Source: Tubulanus polymorphus
Taxonomy: Eukaryota > Nemertea > Palaeonemertea > Tubulaniformes > Tubulanidae
DNA length: 64,000 bases
Assembly: GCF_964204645.1 (NCBI RefSeq)
Contig: NC_134025.1
Location: forward strand, 25,078,001 to 25,142,000
Direction: 5' to 3'
Shown here: piece after piece, positions 34,481 to 48,239 of the stretch
How positions within the stretch are numbered: position 1 is the first letter of the stretch
How the letters are laid out: each line of letters opens with the position of its first letter
The notes under the pieces: generated by a model
Told to the model about the DNA's origin: nothing
Database searches by the model: none
Seen by the model: the letters and a program-made list of their open reading frames with translations, nothing else
Made by a program: the position numbers and the translations under genes

Positions 34481-36597
34481 ATACATAGCGAGAATACGCG
34501 CATCTTGCACCTTATAGGGAGCTGGTGACATGTAACCCATTAAATCAAGTCCGGTAGTACCGGTGATATCCATAATACTGACTTATAAATATGGATTAAT
34601 TGAGTTCGCAGCTATACATACAATGTAGTTAGGACCTGCAGACCTCATCAGTAAATCACTCTATCAAATATAAGTAGCTAAATGACATGGGCAAACACAT
34701 AAACCTCTAATGGACAGGGACCGAACCACTTTCGCGTCATTGGCCATTCCAGACATCGCTGTCGACTACTTACTGAGATAAGCAAAATTAGATTTAAATG
34801 AAAATCAAAACATTAAAGGACTTAGTATTTGATTACGGATTGCAGATCTATTTGTACGGATGGCTTCGTAGAAGTCTTCCAATTCGGCTGCTTATATTTT
34901 TTTTATTTTGCCGTGTACCAAACATCCGGTCATTCGTGATACCAATTCCTTTTGGATATGAAACTATGTTTGCAATGTCGTTTAATATCTAGATTGTTTT
35001 TGAAGAGCGCAGACAACGTATCTGTTTTATTTTACATCAGAATCAATATATCGTTGTAATTTTGTCGTTAAACGCATAGCCGTCATGAATAAAACACAAT
35101 CCACGCTACTACAGCCTATACGCGCAATACGAGAAGCATCGCTTCTCTCTGGTTATCGTGATCATGATTATTGTCGATGAAAATCTTTATAAAGAACGAA
35201 GCCTGTTGGAAATAATCCGTTCTGTAAAGTCTGGCGTATATTGTATCGTGTGACTTATTGTTCATCGTTACATAAAGGGGACAACTGCAGTTCACGCATT
35301 TTCAATGCCTTTGTCGCCAAGTTTTTTATTCTCTGATAGGGAATTATTTCGATATTTCCACCCGCATGATATTTCCTGTTGATATGCAGACGCATCCCTC
35401 GACAATATATAAAAATTAGCGGAAAATCAACAACGCCGAGCCACTTTACAGAAATAGATCATTGAAGTGTTTAGATTTTATCGAAAAGAGAAACTGGTTG
35501 AAGAATTGCTACAGGGGACATTTCTAAGTTGGAAAGCTTCGGAGGAAATGAATAATGCGGGTTTTTATTCACCATGTATCTCGGTCAGCCCCCGCCTTCT
35601 AAACAAGGGGCCCTTTCTCAATATGAATAATGCATCAGTAATCTGCCAAGGCCGCCGTATATCACAAGATAAAAATACTAAACGAAAAAACGTTCCAGGG
35701 AAAATTAATGCGTATATCTAGGTTATCAGGTTTAGACAGAAGAAATTATACTTGATTTAGCTTAGCTAGAGCATTTATAGATTCCATGGGATATTATACT
35801 GCATCTTTTTGCTATTGCGTTGTACCTTTCGAACTCATGATACTCACCATGTCACACGTCTATTCTGATGATATCGTAGTAATCCAGGTTCCTCTTGCAG
35901 CTCGTACGCGCAAAATAAATCCACGCTGATTGCAAAGATATTCCGGAAATTTCTGTCGACGAATGCAAATCATTCCAGATTAATTTCCAAAACGAAATTA
36001 CATAGTTTTTCGAGAGAAGATTTTTATCGCCACGCGCGCGAAACGACTGTAAATCAGAAACGAGACATCGGAGTCGATTGATGAAGCGCGCGAAAAATCG
36101 ACGAAGACTCGGCAGAACGGCAAGAGCAGATGCGGAGAGAGAAACAGATGAAACCGAGCGGGTAATAGTGCTGCTACCTATTCACAGCAGAAACATTCAA
36201 TTGTAGGTCAATTGTTGACGAATGGGCAAATACTAGCAAAATAATCACGTTTGATTACTACTGGCAAGGTTTGTGCCGTGGTAATTATCAATTCTTCGAA
36301 AATGATACGTTTTTGTATGGGGGTTGCGTTGGTGCTTTATTGATAAACGGCGGTGGTGACATTCATGATGATCTGTTGGCATAAACCTAAATCAAATAGC
36401 TTGTCACTTCCATTTATGATTGATAAAAAAGAAGTCGTTGCGTAGTTGATAGATACCACGTCGATGATGTAGTCGATATTTTAGTAATAAATGTTTTCAG
36501 GGCTCCTGTCGTTTTTTTTTTGCGGGAAACTTACCTCGGTATTTTGTCTAATCCTCGGACAACGGAGTCAAGTACAATTCTTCTGTAAAATTGTTTG
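34481..36597. other. Gene-poor stretch, nothing identified
   Basis: No supported gene or repeat. A short CpG-rich tract near 36.03-36.13 kb has no open frame of note. Confidence 0.4.
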
Positions 36598-36732
36598 TAC
36601 AGTAAACCTCGCTTTATACTCGGACACAGCCAACACGGCTAATTTGGACGAAAACGAAATCATCCTATCCTGAACTCGGACTTCGGACCTATTTTACCGG
36701 TCCCAGTTCGTGTAAAGCGAGGTTTACAGTAT
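36598..36732. mobile_element. pogo/Tigger-like MITE
   Basis: Left end TA-CAGTAAACCTCGCTTTA and right end (inward) TA-CTGTAAACCTCGCTTTA form near-perfect terminal inverted repeats around 131 bp, bounded by TA dinucleotides. Ends beginning CAGTAAA-CCTCG with a TA target are typical of pogo-class Tc1/mariner MITEs. There is no transposase frame. Confidence 0.75.
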
Positions 36733-38419
36733 CAGATTCTTATTTTCTGAATTTATGAATCATTTTGACCTTTCCCCTCATTGATGTGACCGAAGGTATG
36801 CGGACTATTTTTGCGTCAACCGCAAAATAAGTTGTTTCCGCCTTTATCCAAATTATGGGTCGTATTATAGTTATACCTCATTTGTGCAGTCGTTTTCAGC
36901 AAGAAATCGGCACAGCGGGTGCGAATTCCATTAATTTTCTAATTTTTACCAGTCCAGTACAGATGGAAGTGTCACGGATGCAATTCATCAAGAGCTTACT
37001 TAGACTTTTCTTCGAAATGTTTTATTATTCATAACAGGCAGGCCCATGCCGAGCTATTTTTCGGGGCAACGACTCTCCTTCAGCGCGAAAAGACACTTTC
37101 CTTTGAAAAAGGACAGATATGATTTTTTCGATAAGCTAAACTTTAACGTGCCATTTATGATCGAATTTTTAATATTCATTTGCGATATTCAAAAGTAACA
37201 TACTGTATTTACAAACAATTTTGCCGAATGATTACTTTTTAAATTCCAAAAAACAGAAATTGTATCCAAATTTCGAAAAATCTTGACACTAATTTACTAG
37301 CACTGACTTTTTGAAGGGCACCACTACTCGCTACCCCAGAAACCCCCTTCAAGGCCTGAAAGGCTCAATTCTGGAAAAGCCTCAAATATCCATGTTTCGA
37401 AAAATCCTCTACAGCTTTCAGAGACAAAAAGCTTATAACGAATATATTCAATGTTTTAACATCAACCTTTTATTGGGGTTCTTTAAGACCTAAACAAGTG
37501 AAACATCGATACAAAAATAGTAAACTACAAATTCGTCTCAATTTGTATAGGAAACCCTTTGCCCTGCTATAAGAATATAGCTTAGTCATCAAAATCTTGA
37601 GTTCAAAAAGAATTTCTATACGAGAGATAAAATCGTAAAAATCATTCAATGAATCGTCAATTTTTTTCTTTAAATATTAAGTTCATTGGTGTCTTAAATG
37701 GCATTCATTTTCCATTCCATTACAAAATGAACTTTTCTAAATATATAAATATAAACGTGCATTCCATGCATTGTATCGCTAAGTATCTGAACTGGCCATG
37801 AAAATACTGCATGCGCGTCGACACTGTGCTGCCATCTATCTATCAGATCCAAAAGTTTGCAACGGTGTTTCTGACACATCACCACATCTATCATCGCCGC
37901 ACCACAACTTGGCAGTGAAATATAATTTACATAATAGTAAACCGAATATACATAGACAATCAATATATACACACGGCTTTACAGGTTGTTCAGTAACCTC
38001 TCTAGGCTATATATAAATAATCCAGAAATATCATATGACACAAATGATGAGGAGGAATCTATCAATACGAAAAACAAGACAACTTCTCAATCCACATAAA
38101 TAATTCTCAGACAAGAATAAACTAGTTCGATTTCATATAGCATACCGGTAGTACATCAAAGGTCTACTTTTCCCCTGGAAACATTTTTTTCACACCCGGA
38201 ATCTATGCAAGCGGTAAATTGAAAAAGAAAAAAAGTTATTCATCTGAGCAAAAGAATATCAGCATATTCATACGTAACATGATGAAATCATTCCACCGTT
38301 AAACTGAAAAAACAACCATAAAATTGCATCCTTCTTGTAAGCTAATAAACATAATGCTTTACATTCTAATGAACTATGCACCATGAAAACTAAGTCATGG
38401 TAAATTAATGCTCGGTCAT
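36733..38419. other. Spacer and probable 3' UTR of Kintoun
   Basis: AT-rich with no supported gene. Transcripts of the minus-strand Kintoun gene should end here, but I saw no canonical minus-strand AATAAA close to the stop. Confidence 0.4.
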
Positions 38420-41400
38420 TTAAATATCGGTATCGAGATCAAACATGATCGAATTGGAGAATTCGATCGGGCATTCCATCTTTTCCACTGGTGTTGGTTC
38501 ATCCCAGCTCAACATGGTTTCCACTTCGCTCGTTTTAATACGTTCCGCAGTATTATTAACTTGCTCGGTGTTGTCAGCTGACGGCTCATCGACGTTAGAC
38601 TTGTCATCGCTGTCTACTTCATCACTCGGTTTATCATTCGGGGCGGTCAAGTTGTTATTGTTATTACACGTGGCCTTTTTTCGTTTCGATTTCGATCGCT
38701 TGTTCGGTTTCTTGCCGGTATTCTTCGCGTTGTTCTCCTCTTCGAATTTACTCGTTTCGTCCGCGTCGACCATGCTCTCGTCGACGCGACGGCTTTCGTC
38801 CATTTTCGTCGTCGCGCAATTTTCGACCTTCGTCGATAACTCGTCGACGGCCGCCGGTTTGCCCGGGACCGGACTCGCCTCATGGATCGTATCGAAAGAA
38901 CACGCGCTGTTTATATCGCTCGTCCGTTCGTCCGGTAAAAACGTGTCGTCTTTCTCCGAATCGCTGGCTGCCTGATTCGCGTTGTTATCGTCGCCGTGGT
39001 CGTCGCTACTGTACTCGGAGCTGCTGTGGCGGCGTTGGCGACCTGAGATTTTCGCTTCGCGTTTTCGCATGCGGCGTCGTTTACTTTTCAGCGTCGTTTT
39101 CATCGAATTGACGGCGGCGTTCGGCTTGAAACGAGTCGTGTCGATGTGATCGTTAAACGACACCGATTTGCGTATACCGCACTCGTCGGACTCGTTACCG
39201 GTGCGCGGACTGTCCGACGAATACGACGGCATACTCTGCGAACGCACGTATTTATTTCCCTGAGCGTTCGCTTCGTCGCTCGATTCCGACATGCTTAAAC
39301 TGCGCGGTTTTAATATTCCGTGCAAAGACGGAGACTTTTTATCATGGATCACTTGAATATCGGGCGACTTTATTGGTGATTCTGGATCATCTAGCACATC
39401 GTCATCAGACTGACTCTGAAAAGTAAAATCATTCGTTATCGAACATTATCTGTTTATCTCATTCCCTCAAGCCACAAAATTCAGGGAACCAATAAATTCT
39501 GCCAACAAGGATTCCAGAAACCAGTGGCCAATTGATCAGTAAAGGCTTTAAGCCTTATTTGGTTCAATAGCTTATCTTACAACTTAATCCAGGCTAATAA
39601 TGACTAGTCATGAATTAAGACCATATTTGGAATGACACATCAGGTACATCAGGACTGTACAACTTGGGCACTGCACCACAACTAATCATTGACATGCTAT
39701 ACCAAGCATTCCTCCCAAAAACATGGCTTCAAAATCTACGAACCCCGATGCGAAAAGTAAGCTTCTTTTCGTTCATTTTCGTGACGTGAAGGTGCGGTAA
39801 CGTCACATTATCTTTCGTCGACTGGGAATGTTGTTTCGCATCGGCCTCTAGTTCATCCAGACTTTTACTGAGGCTGGCGTCAGTGAGGAAGAGTTTCTCC
39901 TGGAAAATTTAACAATGTAACAATCAATGTTGGTGAGAGTGGGGACATATGAGATCTAGACAATACAGCTAGTCTATAGATTAGATACCTGCTGATGAAA
40001 GGTAACTAATTAAGAGAACTAGTGTTCAAGCTGTATCATCATCCTTAATCATTAAAGATGGATTCATTTCCTAGGTAACATTGATACCTCGAAAGATGAT
40101 CATAGATAATATCGCAGCTGCGAATAGAAATACAGCTGTTCGCGAAATAGATTCTCGTGTATAAGAGAAGAACTAGGCGTTTTACACAAAAAAATAAAAG
40201 GCGTAATGTAACATTCATATAGATACAAGTTCTAGTAAAAATACATGTACTGGTAAACGCCCTCATAGAGCAACATAAACCTGTAATCAATATACAGTAA
40301 TAATGTAACTGAGCTACTAGATATTTTCATAAAGCCTATCAACCTCTTATCAAGGGTACTAACGTAAGATATGGATATATTTGTAATGTCAATTTGCAGG
40401 GACAGGTCACTATCGCACCAAATTCAAACACCTTATTTATCCCTGCATAATGGGAACAGTTGTTCGCATATTAAGAAATCTTGTCCCAATACCCCGATTA
40501 ATAACTCTTAAATTTAAATTTTAAGATCTAAACTTCAGCGCTGCTCACCTTATTTACTGGTGCCATACTTATAATATTTTGCACTCTTCGAAAAAACTAG
40601 ATTATTTCCAGTAGGTTCTCAATGTTTCTATCTAGATTCTAGAGTGTCGGTATTGAAACCGCTCTCGTGTCTGATGTAATTCTGATCGATAATGTCATCA
40701 GCTTATATTTTCAACGTGTTGTATGTATATAGATTCGAACGATGGGCAACAGGTTTCAGTAATGCCCGGCGTCGTTCACCGGCACTAACGGCTGCGATAA
40801 GAGCAAATTCTTTTGAAAATGATAAATGAATCTTACTTCTTTTTCGACGAATCAGTTCCTTACATTTTATCCACTTCAGTTTATATCCATAACCAACACA
40901 ACAATTAAACCCACCCTCACTACCTATCTGAACCAATAGATCAAAAGTTTTTGAACAGTTTTAACTCTTCTTAGTGATTAGAACGATCTAAAAACTTGCG
41001 TCAACAGTGAATCTTAACCTTGGCCTACTTACCCACATTGGAAATAATAAGTTTCTCCAAAATATCACCACAATCTCAACAAATAAAGCCCTGATAAACC
41101 TGAACTGATATCGAGTCATGGACCAAACTTTTGCTGATGATAAAGCCATGCTAAAAACTTATCAAGAGTTCACATATACGCTAACACTTCTAACGCTCGA
41201 GTGTTTACTACATTGAATACTAGCATACTGTCATCTTTGTCCTATCCATTATTTAGCTCAACTCCGGCAATGTTGTCATTCATAGCTCCTGACTGGTTTT
41301 ACGACGATAAAAGAAATCTAACTCGCTATTTCAAAACGTCTAAACCACTCGAAAATTCAACTACAAAAGGACGGACTTTTAAGCAAAAATATAGATATCT

Positions 41401-43999
41401 TTGTTTTCAGCTCTCTGCTTCGTTTCTACTGTGTGCAGTTCGCAGATGCTGAGTAGACAGCAGCTACGCCTATGAAATCTAGATTTCTGTGAGGAGCGCG
41501 AGCGTGCGCAGGTAGTGTAGCAAGCTGTACTACAATAACAACAGACCAGGTAGATGAGAGAGAGAACTGATTCTAACTACGTATTGATCATCCAATCAGC
41601 CGAACACACATCATAATAGTTCTTGACAACTGCATTTATAATATCCTAGTAACAGAATATTGCTATACGACGATACAGATCTAAAATACTGATATTTTCT
41701 AAATTTATATCGATAGATGTGCGTCTGGTTTGATGCAGGTTGTGAATAGACTTTTACATAATCGATTGATAACTTCCCTGTTGTGCCTAGATATTGTGTC
41801 AGATGACACTGAAAAAAAAATACATCCGGCTTATGACAGCTAAGCAAAATCTTATGAAAGATTTCTAGATAAATTGATATTAAATGGCGAAATAGAAAAT
41901 TAAGAATTCTGAATTCTTTTTTCATCACACAAATATATTTAAGTAAAAATTTGCAGCTCCCTTGTTTGAAAAAGTAAAATGCACTATTTCAATCGTTGAT
42001 TTTCCAACTTAACTGATTTTCACCCACTTTCGCTGACTACACTAAACAATTATTGCCCTAAAGTTGCTAATCTAAAGTTAGTTGAAGATAACCGGCAAAT
42101 AAATGGCAGATAAATGCATTGAAGTTTTAGTTATCACAATGTCAACTATCCACTGGTTAACTCTAACCAACTTTTGAGCAACTGGTACCCTTATCTTTTA
42201 CAAATCTACCAGATCTTCAGACTCAATGAAAGATTTTTCACGATACATTTTTAATAAGCCTATAGGTCATAGGATATTAAGATCAATTTTCCTACCTCGA
42301 GTTTGTCAAGATTCGAGCCAACTTCGTACGAGTTCCACGTGTTGCGACAGTTTCTATCTTTCAACAGCAACACGGCCACGTTCTCATTTGACAGATCGAC
42401 GCTGCATTGATCGGGAACGACGCGACAATTCTCGGCGAACCTCGCGCAGAAGCTGTAATAGACGGGGAAACCCCCGGAACCGATCGAAACAAATTTGATC
42501 GTTATCGTCGAGCGTTTTTCCGTTTGATCGAACGTTTTCGTCACCGAATCGCGATCGACGTTTTTCACGTGTAAAACATAACTGACCGTTTGTAAATCCT
42601 GATTACAATCGAAACCGGGAAACGAGTAACGGATAACGGCGGTACTAGAAACATCAGCATCGCCCCAGATATCTTTACTGGTCGCAGGAGCATGAGATTC
42701 GATCGTCGTTAAATTTGATTTCTCCGCGACAATTTCGTTCTCAGTCGTACCGTTAATACGACTAACAGGAGCAGGGGATGGTTCCGAAACTTGTTCCGAA
42801 GAACTTAGAACTTCGATAAGAGGTGCCGGGACAGGTTGATCTTGTACAATCGCTTCATCACTGTTTGTTTCGGCAGTTGAAGAAGATGAAAGGTCATGGT
42901 TCGAAAGTGGAATCACGGGTAAAGTGACCGCTAGTCGTTTCTTTGACTTGTCGAATTTAGCGGTGCCGCTGTTCTCATCGATCGCGTACGGAAGTTTCAA
43001 ATCGAGCTTGTACCAAGCGGGCGATTCGATCTCCAGGACGAGACGTTTCTCGAAAATATCCAAGTCGACGCCGGCCGCAGATTTCAACAGCGGAAGTTCG
43101 ATGTAAACGACGAGTTCTTTCGGACGAATATCGCGTTTACCGAGGGGTTCGTTACAAAACTCGTGCATTTCGATACCCGACCGATGAACGATGGAATATT
43201 TCGGAGTGATAGCACCGCCATTTTCTTTCGATGTTTCGGTATTTCCTTTAATTTTCTCTGTCTCTTCGCGTTTTGCCGCTTTTTCAGCGGTTGTCAACTC
43301 GTCGTAAGGATACGGAAAAAGATTGTCCTTTTTCGCGGTAGGTTCTGGATCAGCGTTCACTTCACCGTTGGCCGATCTGCTGCGTATAACAGTTGCCTGC
43401 GGAGTACCTTTATACTTCATTTTAGGAGATTTTACATTTTTCGGGTCGAGTTTGATACCGAACTGTCGTTGGATGCCTTCGATCGCGATGTCCTCGCACA
43501 TTTTTTTGAAACTTGCGTTCGATTCCGCCATACGCATCACGTCCGGGTTGAACACGATATCGATGACTTGACATTTCTGATTCGAAGAATCGAGGTCTTC
43601 GCGGGGCGGTGCGAATGAATGAGGGACGGACCACTGCAGTCCGTAGTTTCCTTTCGGGTCTCGTTGTTTCGAAGCGGTCGGTTTATCGATGTCTTTATTT
43701 CTACAAATATTGATGAAAATCTTCTGAGTTCCGTCGTTACATTTCAACACGTAACAAGGATCCGGGTGTATGAACTTGACGTCCATGCCCCGGTCTCTTT
43801 CCATTTCGGCAATTTCTTCTTCATATTTACGCTTGTTGACAGGGTCGGATATTTCTTCCGCGTATTCGGCAAAAAGCTTACGAAACTCTTCGTTTTTGAA
43901 AGCGTCAGTTAGTTTTTGAATTTCACCCGATGACAAGTCGAGTTTCTCTAAATTACTGAACGGTTTTTCGTTGTTGGGCATGCTTTGCGTTGACGCCAT
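38420..43999 (-). CDS. DNAAF2: Kintoun / DNAAF2, dynein axonemal assembly factor 2
   Basis: A cytoplasmic co-chaperone that works with HSP70/HSP90 to pre-assemble axonemal dynein arms, needed for motile cilia and flagella. Three minus-strand exons, 43999-42296, 39899-39744 and 39415-38420, all phase 0, encode about 951 residues (human about 837). Exon 1 holds the N-terminal PIH1 domain (DPCYVLKCNDGTQKIFINIC; QWSVPHSFAPPRED; VIDIVFNPDVMRM) and, later, a CS/p23-like stretch (RPKELVVYIELPLLKSA; FEKRLVLEIESPAWYKLDL). The last exon has the Kintoun-specific segments GILKPRSLSMSESSD and KSVSFNDHIDTTRFKPNAAV followed by a Lys/Arg-rich run, then long acidic low-complexity sequence to the stop. It begins at MASTQSMPNN, the only ATG that opens the frame. 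Exon 3 is strikingly CpG-rich compared with the DNA around it. The donor of exon 2 (GTTCGT) is weak. Confidence 0.93.
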
Positions 44000-44378
44000 G
44001 TCGCTGTTTATCTCTGGTATTTATTATTTTGACTAGAACTAGAACATTCTCCAGACTCGGCGAGATATCACTTCCGGGTTTACGTGGTGTAATAAAGCTA
44101 CTTGAATTTGCATTTGGTAAATTGAACACTGATTGCCGAATCGACGAAAATTGCGCACTTTCGGCCGCGATTGAACGATATTTTCTTTCGTTTGAAAAGG
44201 TCAGTGCCTGTTAGGTGAAATTATAGAAACAATTTCAATACTTGTTTTTATTTACCTGTTTCATGTATATCGATATGAAATGAAAACGGATCCAAGTTCT
44301 TCAGTAGACTCTTGTGAACTTGTGGCTAATGAAACATCGCATGCTAAAGCTTTTTGACTTTTTCGATTAAACTGGGTA
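44000..44378 (-). promoter_or_regulatory. Upstream region of Kintoun
   Basis: Sequence directly before the Kintoun start codon on the minus strand. A promoter is inferred from position only; no TATA box or clear factor site was seen. Confidence 0.3.
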
Positions 44379-44440
44379 GTTTTGTGCGGTAATTTTCGTT
44401 TTTGCGCCGCGCAAAAAAACGAAAATCACCGCACAGAAAC
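44379..44440. repeat. Long near-perfect hairpin upstream of Kintoun
   Basis: GTGCGGTAATTTTCGTTTT in the left arm is answered by AAAACGAAAATCACCGCAC in the right arm, with GCGC at the turn. The arms run 44379-44407 and 44409-44440 with almost no loop, and differ by a few insertions and one or two mismatches. It may be a foldback transposon stub or a cruciform-forming site. Confidence 0.7.
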
Positions 44441-45000
44441 GGACGGAAAAAACGAAGTTAGTTTTTTGCGACATGATTTTTGCGTGCGTATTGCATGGGT
44501 TCTTTTACTTGGTTCCAATCAGACACCACACATAAATGCTGCTGAGATTCAATTTATTGAAACTGTTCGTGCGTTTATCAGTGTATTGTCACTTAGAGGT
44601 GAAGGAACATGATTAATCTATCCGACGAAAATTTAGCTTGTGGGGGTGCGTGGGTGGAAGAAATGTTTGTTCCGAAGATCGAGAGAACTAAGTTTGCGAT
44701 CGTACGCCATCTGTACTGAAACGCGAAACTTTTCGATCATCGACCGCTTACCACGATCAGTGGTGGAGCGCCATATGCGCCTCGCTGCAAGTTTAAAATC
44801 AATTCATACGTCATTAAAGAGTTGAATCTGAAATCCAAGTGTAGTAGACCTACGATCCGCAGTTTGGTGGATATGGAACGGCTTCGCCATAACTACGGTT
44901 TAATTATGAATCTATCTCACCGGTTCGTATATCTATCCTATTCAATGAGCATTTTCACGTCTTAACTTTTATAAGATCAGTTAAGTTACTTCATGAAAGA
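44441..45000. other. Intergenic stretch, nothing identified
   Basis: Short frames only, and no family recognised. Confidence 0.35.

Positions 45001-45074
<74 letters not shown>
45001..45074. repeat. (TA)n microsatellite
   Basis: An almost uninterrupted run of TA dinucleotides, over 30 units. The true length may differ, since such tracts assemble poorly. Confidence 0.95.
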
Positions 45075-45077
<3 letters not shown>

Positions 45078-47660
45078 TTATAGATTTTCATTGTATTATT
45101 ATTATATTATTTCAATATTGTTAGATATGCGTTATGCGCCTTAGAATATGTGTAGAACAAATTTTCCAGCCGCATGATAGTTGATGGCTTATAACTATGA
45201 CACTTGGTGTATCAACGCTCATAGTTCAGGCCACTTCAAATGCTTTCATCTCGTGGTGTTCATAATACAGCAAAGATACAGCGGGCGATTTTCTAATATC
45301 TCTGTACAAAAATTGAGATATCGAGCGCGATCTCATTCCATCCAATATATTACATCGGCTCTCGAATTTCTGGTTCAATTGTACTTCAGACGTAGTTTGG
45401 TTGCGTCGGCTCTTTAGAACGAAAGGACGAGATGGCTCGGACATTTTCCTATCATTCGATTTCGGCGAAGAGCCTACTCGTCCAAATCAACAGAAAATTG
45501 CCGCTGTAACCACTATGTTTTTTCGTCGCTTCTTATCAATATACCAAGTTATGACACGACTCGATCTGATAAAAAGTGATTATCGAACTTTTCTGACATT
45601 TTTTTCACGTACAATCCAATATACCAAACTTGTTACTACTTCTAATTCCCGGTACTGTATTTGAGCGCACATAGCATTTATTTTGTCCATGCTCTCAGCC
45701 CAAAGGAGATTATTTATCCGTTTTTAGCCATGATATTTATAAGTTTATCCCCTATTGGGATTTAGTATTTTGTTTTTAATCCACAGAGAATGAAATGGTT
45801 GTAATCAGCATCACTAGCTAAAAGCTGTTGAGTCCTGTTTTTACATTTTAGTTAGGTTAATGGCAGGGTCCAACTTTTGATGAACTTTCCAAACTTCGTC
45901 AGAAGAATTAAAACTAATAAAAGCAATCGAACATTGTCGAGTTGTATCAAGCAAATAAAACGACAAATATTAGACTCGACCTGCTTTAGTTTCAACTGCA
46001 ACATGCATATTCTTGATCAATTTGTTCTCCAGATTTCTATCAATTAAACAGCCGAGTGACTGCATTGTTTGATTTCGTTTTATGCATTTGCGAATTTCAA
46101 TGTATAAAAACACGCGTTTTGGATTCTTAAAATGCCGAGCCGAAATGCGATAGGCTGATACATATTTAATGCGGTTGCCATCATTCCAAATCCAAATTGG
46201 CATTATTAATTGAAAGAAGGGATTTCGAAGGCTGACGTATATATGCATGTATATGTAGCGGATGCAATGGGATTTGCTGTATATGCACATGTATATAATA
46301 AATCAAATAACACGTAATGCAACATAGCATAATTCATGTCAATAACGCTAGTCGATTTGCAATGAAGTTAGTTTGGATAGGCGCAATCACATTTCAGGAC
46401 AACAATAATGTCAACTGACGCAACTTGAGTGCTACGAACGTTATCATGGAGACTCTTGATACTAACAGAGACGTCACAGTATAGTTTTTATGTCACAAAA
46501 CGATCACTTAATCTGATCATTTAAGCTTTTAAACATGGATCTCTCGACTAAGCAATGATCTCAGGTCGTTATACGACTATAACATTCACTATGATATAAA
46601 CTAGACTCAGCGAGCATTATGATAGTTACGAGTACGTCTCTCAATTATGATTGCTAATTAGAAAAATTGATGTCATGTGGCCGACAATAGATACATCATT
46701 TTTCGTGCCGGTTGAAACTTCAGCGGTTACTCTCGCTGAAAATGCATGCATACACGTTCTTGTAATTTTTTCAAATTGGCGCGAATTTGGCCGTTTCTCG
46801 ACATTTTTGGTCGGAACTGTATACAATTTGTCTTTGAATAAAGCTGTTCATATGAAATTACATCATTGATGGTATTAGATGACATATCTTATACACGTGT
46901 AGTCTAACATATAATATTTTTGAGGTTAATAGCATATATCTAAGTGAATCTTATAAGGGCTAATGTTATAAATAATTTGTTGAATGGAAGCGGACGAAAT
47001 TAGCACCGCGGTTGTTCCCCGCTGGTTAATTTCCTACTTTCCTGCATCTGCATCTTAAGGCACGTGTAAAAGTCACGGCACCAATTCGCTGAGGATGCGA
47101 CAACTGACTTGGAACCATCAATTTACCTAATGCGTTCCCCCATAAGACGAAATTGGAAGCCGAAGGCATTGATCATTACACACGCCGCACAAGGGGTGCA
47201 GGCGACGTTCGGGAAATTGTAAATGCCGTTGTATCGGTATAGTATATGTGCATTATATGAACGTTAATTGTTTCAGCATCCTGAACCTCGTTAACATTAA
47301 CAACTAGTGACGAATAGCACGAAAACAGCAAAACAAAAACAAATTGGCGAAAACGAATCTATACATATACATATACACACGGCTATAAACCGATCATTCG
47401 CATCATCAAACTATTGACCAAGTTTTGCTTCCTATTTGCATTGTACTTCAAGACCACATTCATATATGTATAACTTCACTTGACAAGCCAAAATATGGCC
47501 GGGTAAATTACCGTGTTGGCGTTAGTAAATCTGACATTTTATGCCATGTGATCAGACTTAAGCTACAACTTGTACTCTTGAAAACGTATTGGGGCCGATG
47601 ACTCGAAAATAGCGTAACTGTCTGTCACCAAGTAAACTGTTTGTTCTGAAATATTTGCCT
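45075..47660. other. Intergenic stretch, nothing identified
   Basis: AT-rich, with no supported gene, RNA or repeat. Confidence 0.35.
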
Positions 47661-47860
47661 TCATCGCTCAGGGAATTTAGGTACCGGGTGTTGCCGATTT
47701 ATCAACACTTGTAAGCAAGCTGGCGTACTGCGCATCGTGTCGGGGTCTTCGAGACCTATGGGCGCGGGTCGATGCAGCAAACAATAAACAGTACGTACGT
47801 CTTCGTCAACTACTGGACAAACGAACTGCGCTCCACCCATCAATGAAACTTGGACAATGG
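47661..47860 (-). CDS. Possible coding exon, unidentified
   Basis: On the minus strand a likely acceptor (TTAAATATTCAG) is followed by more than 60 codons open to a stop at 47661. The composition is protein-like, with CPVVDEDVRTVYCLLHRP followed by IGLEDPDTMRSTPACLQVL. A donor-like GTACCT near the end would allow an internal exon instead. No neighbouring exon or known family was found, so this remains a candidate. Confidence 0.25.
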
Positions 47861-48239
47861 CTGAATATTTAATAAGTACATATTGTGTTGCGCCATTAGC
47901 AGTCGAAGTTAACGTTGGATGCTGTTATCGATTCTCGAATGCTTCGATAGTCGTTCTGTCACGACCCACACGATTACAGTTTCAGTTGAATAAGTACCAC
48001 TAGTTTGGGTGAAGCTGATCGTCGAGTTTTCACTGCGGCAGCAATTCAAGTCTGCAGCCATTACGCATAGCGATACGTCTGTCAACGGTAATAAAACTCA
48101 TTCTATCGTGTAATGACTCGATAAAGGGGCGACTATAGCCTTCGATGACACGATATCAAGTGACTGGCTACCCATAATTCCAATTGCAAGGAGCGTTATT
48201 CCGGCTGAAAATCAATCGTTCAGTGTAACTGCTGAAGGA

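Noticed and set aside
38445..38975. A 176-codon plus-strand frame opposite Kintoun exon 3
   Set aside because: Serine/leucine-rich antisense of acidic low-complexity coding sequence; no independent evidence.
42924..43912. Several plus-strand frames of 60-151 codons opposite Kintoun exon 1
   Set aside because: They arise from the GC-rich antisense of a conserved coding exon; no domain is visible.
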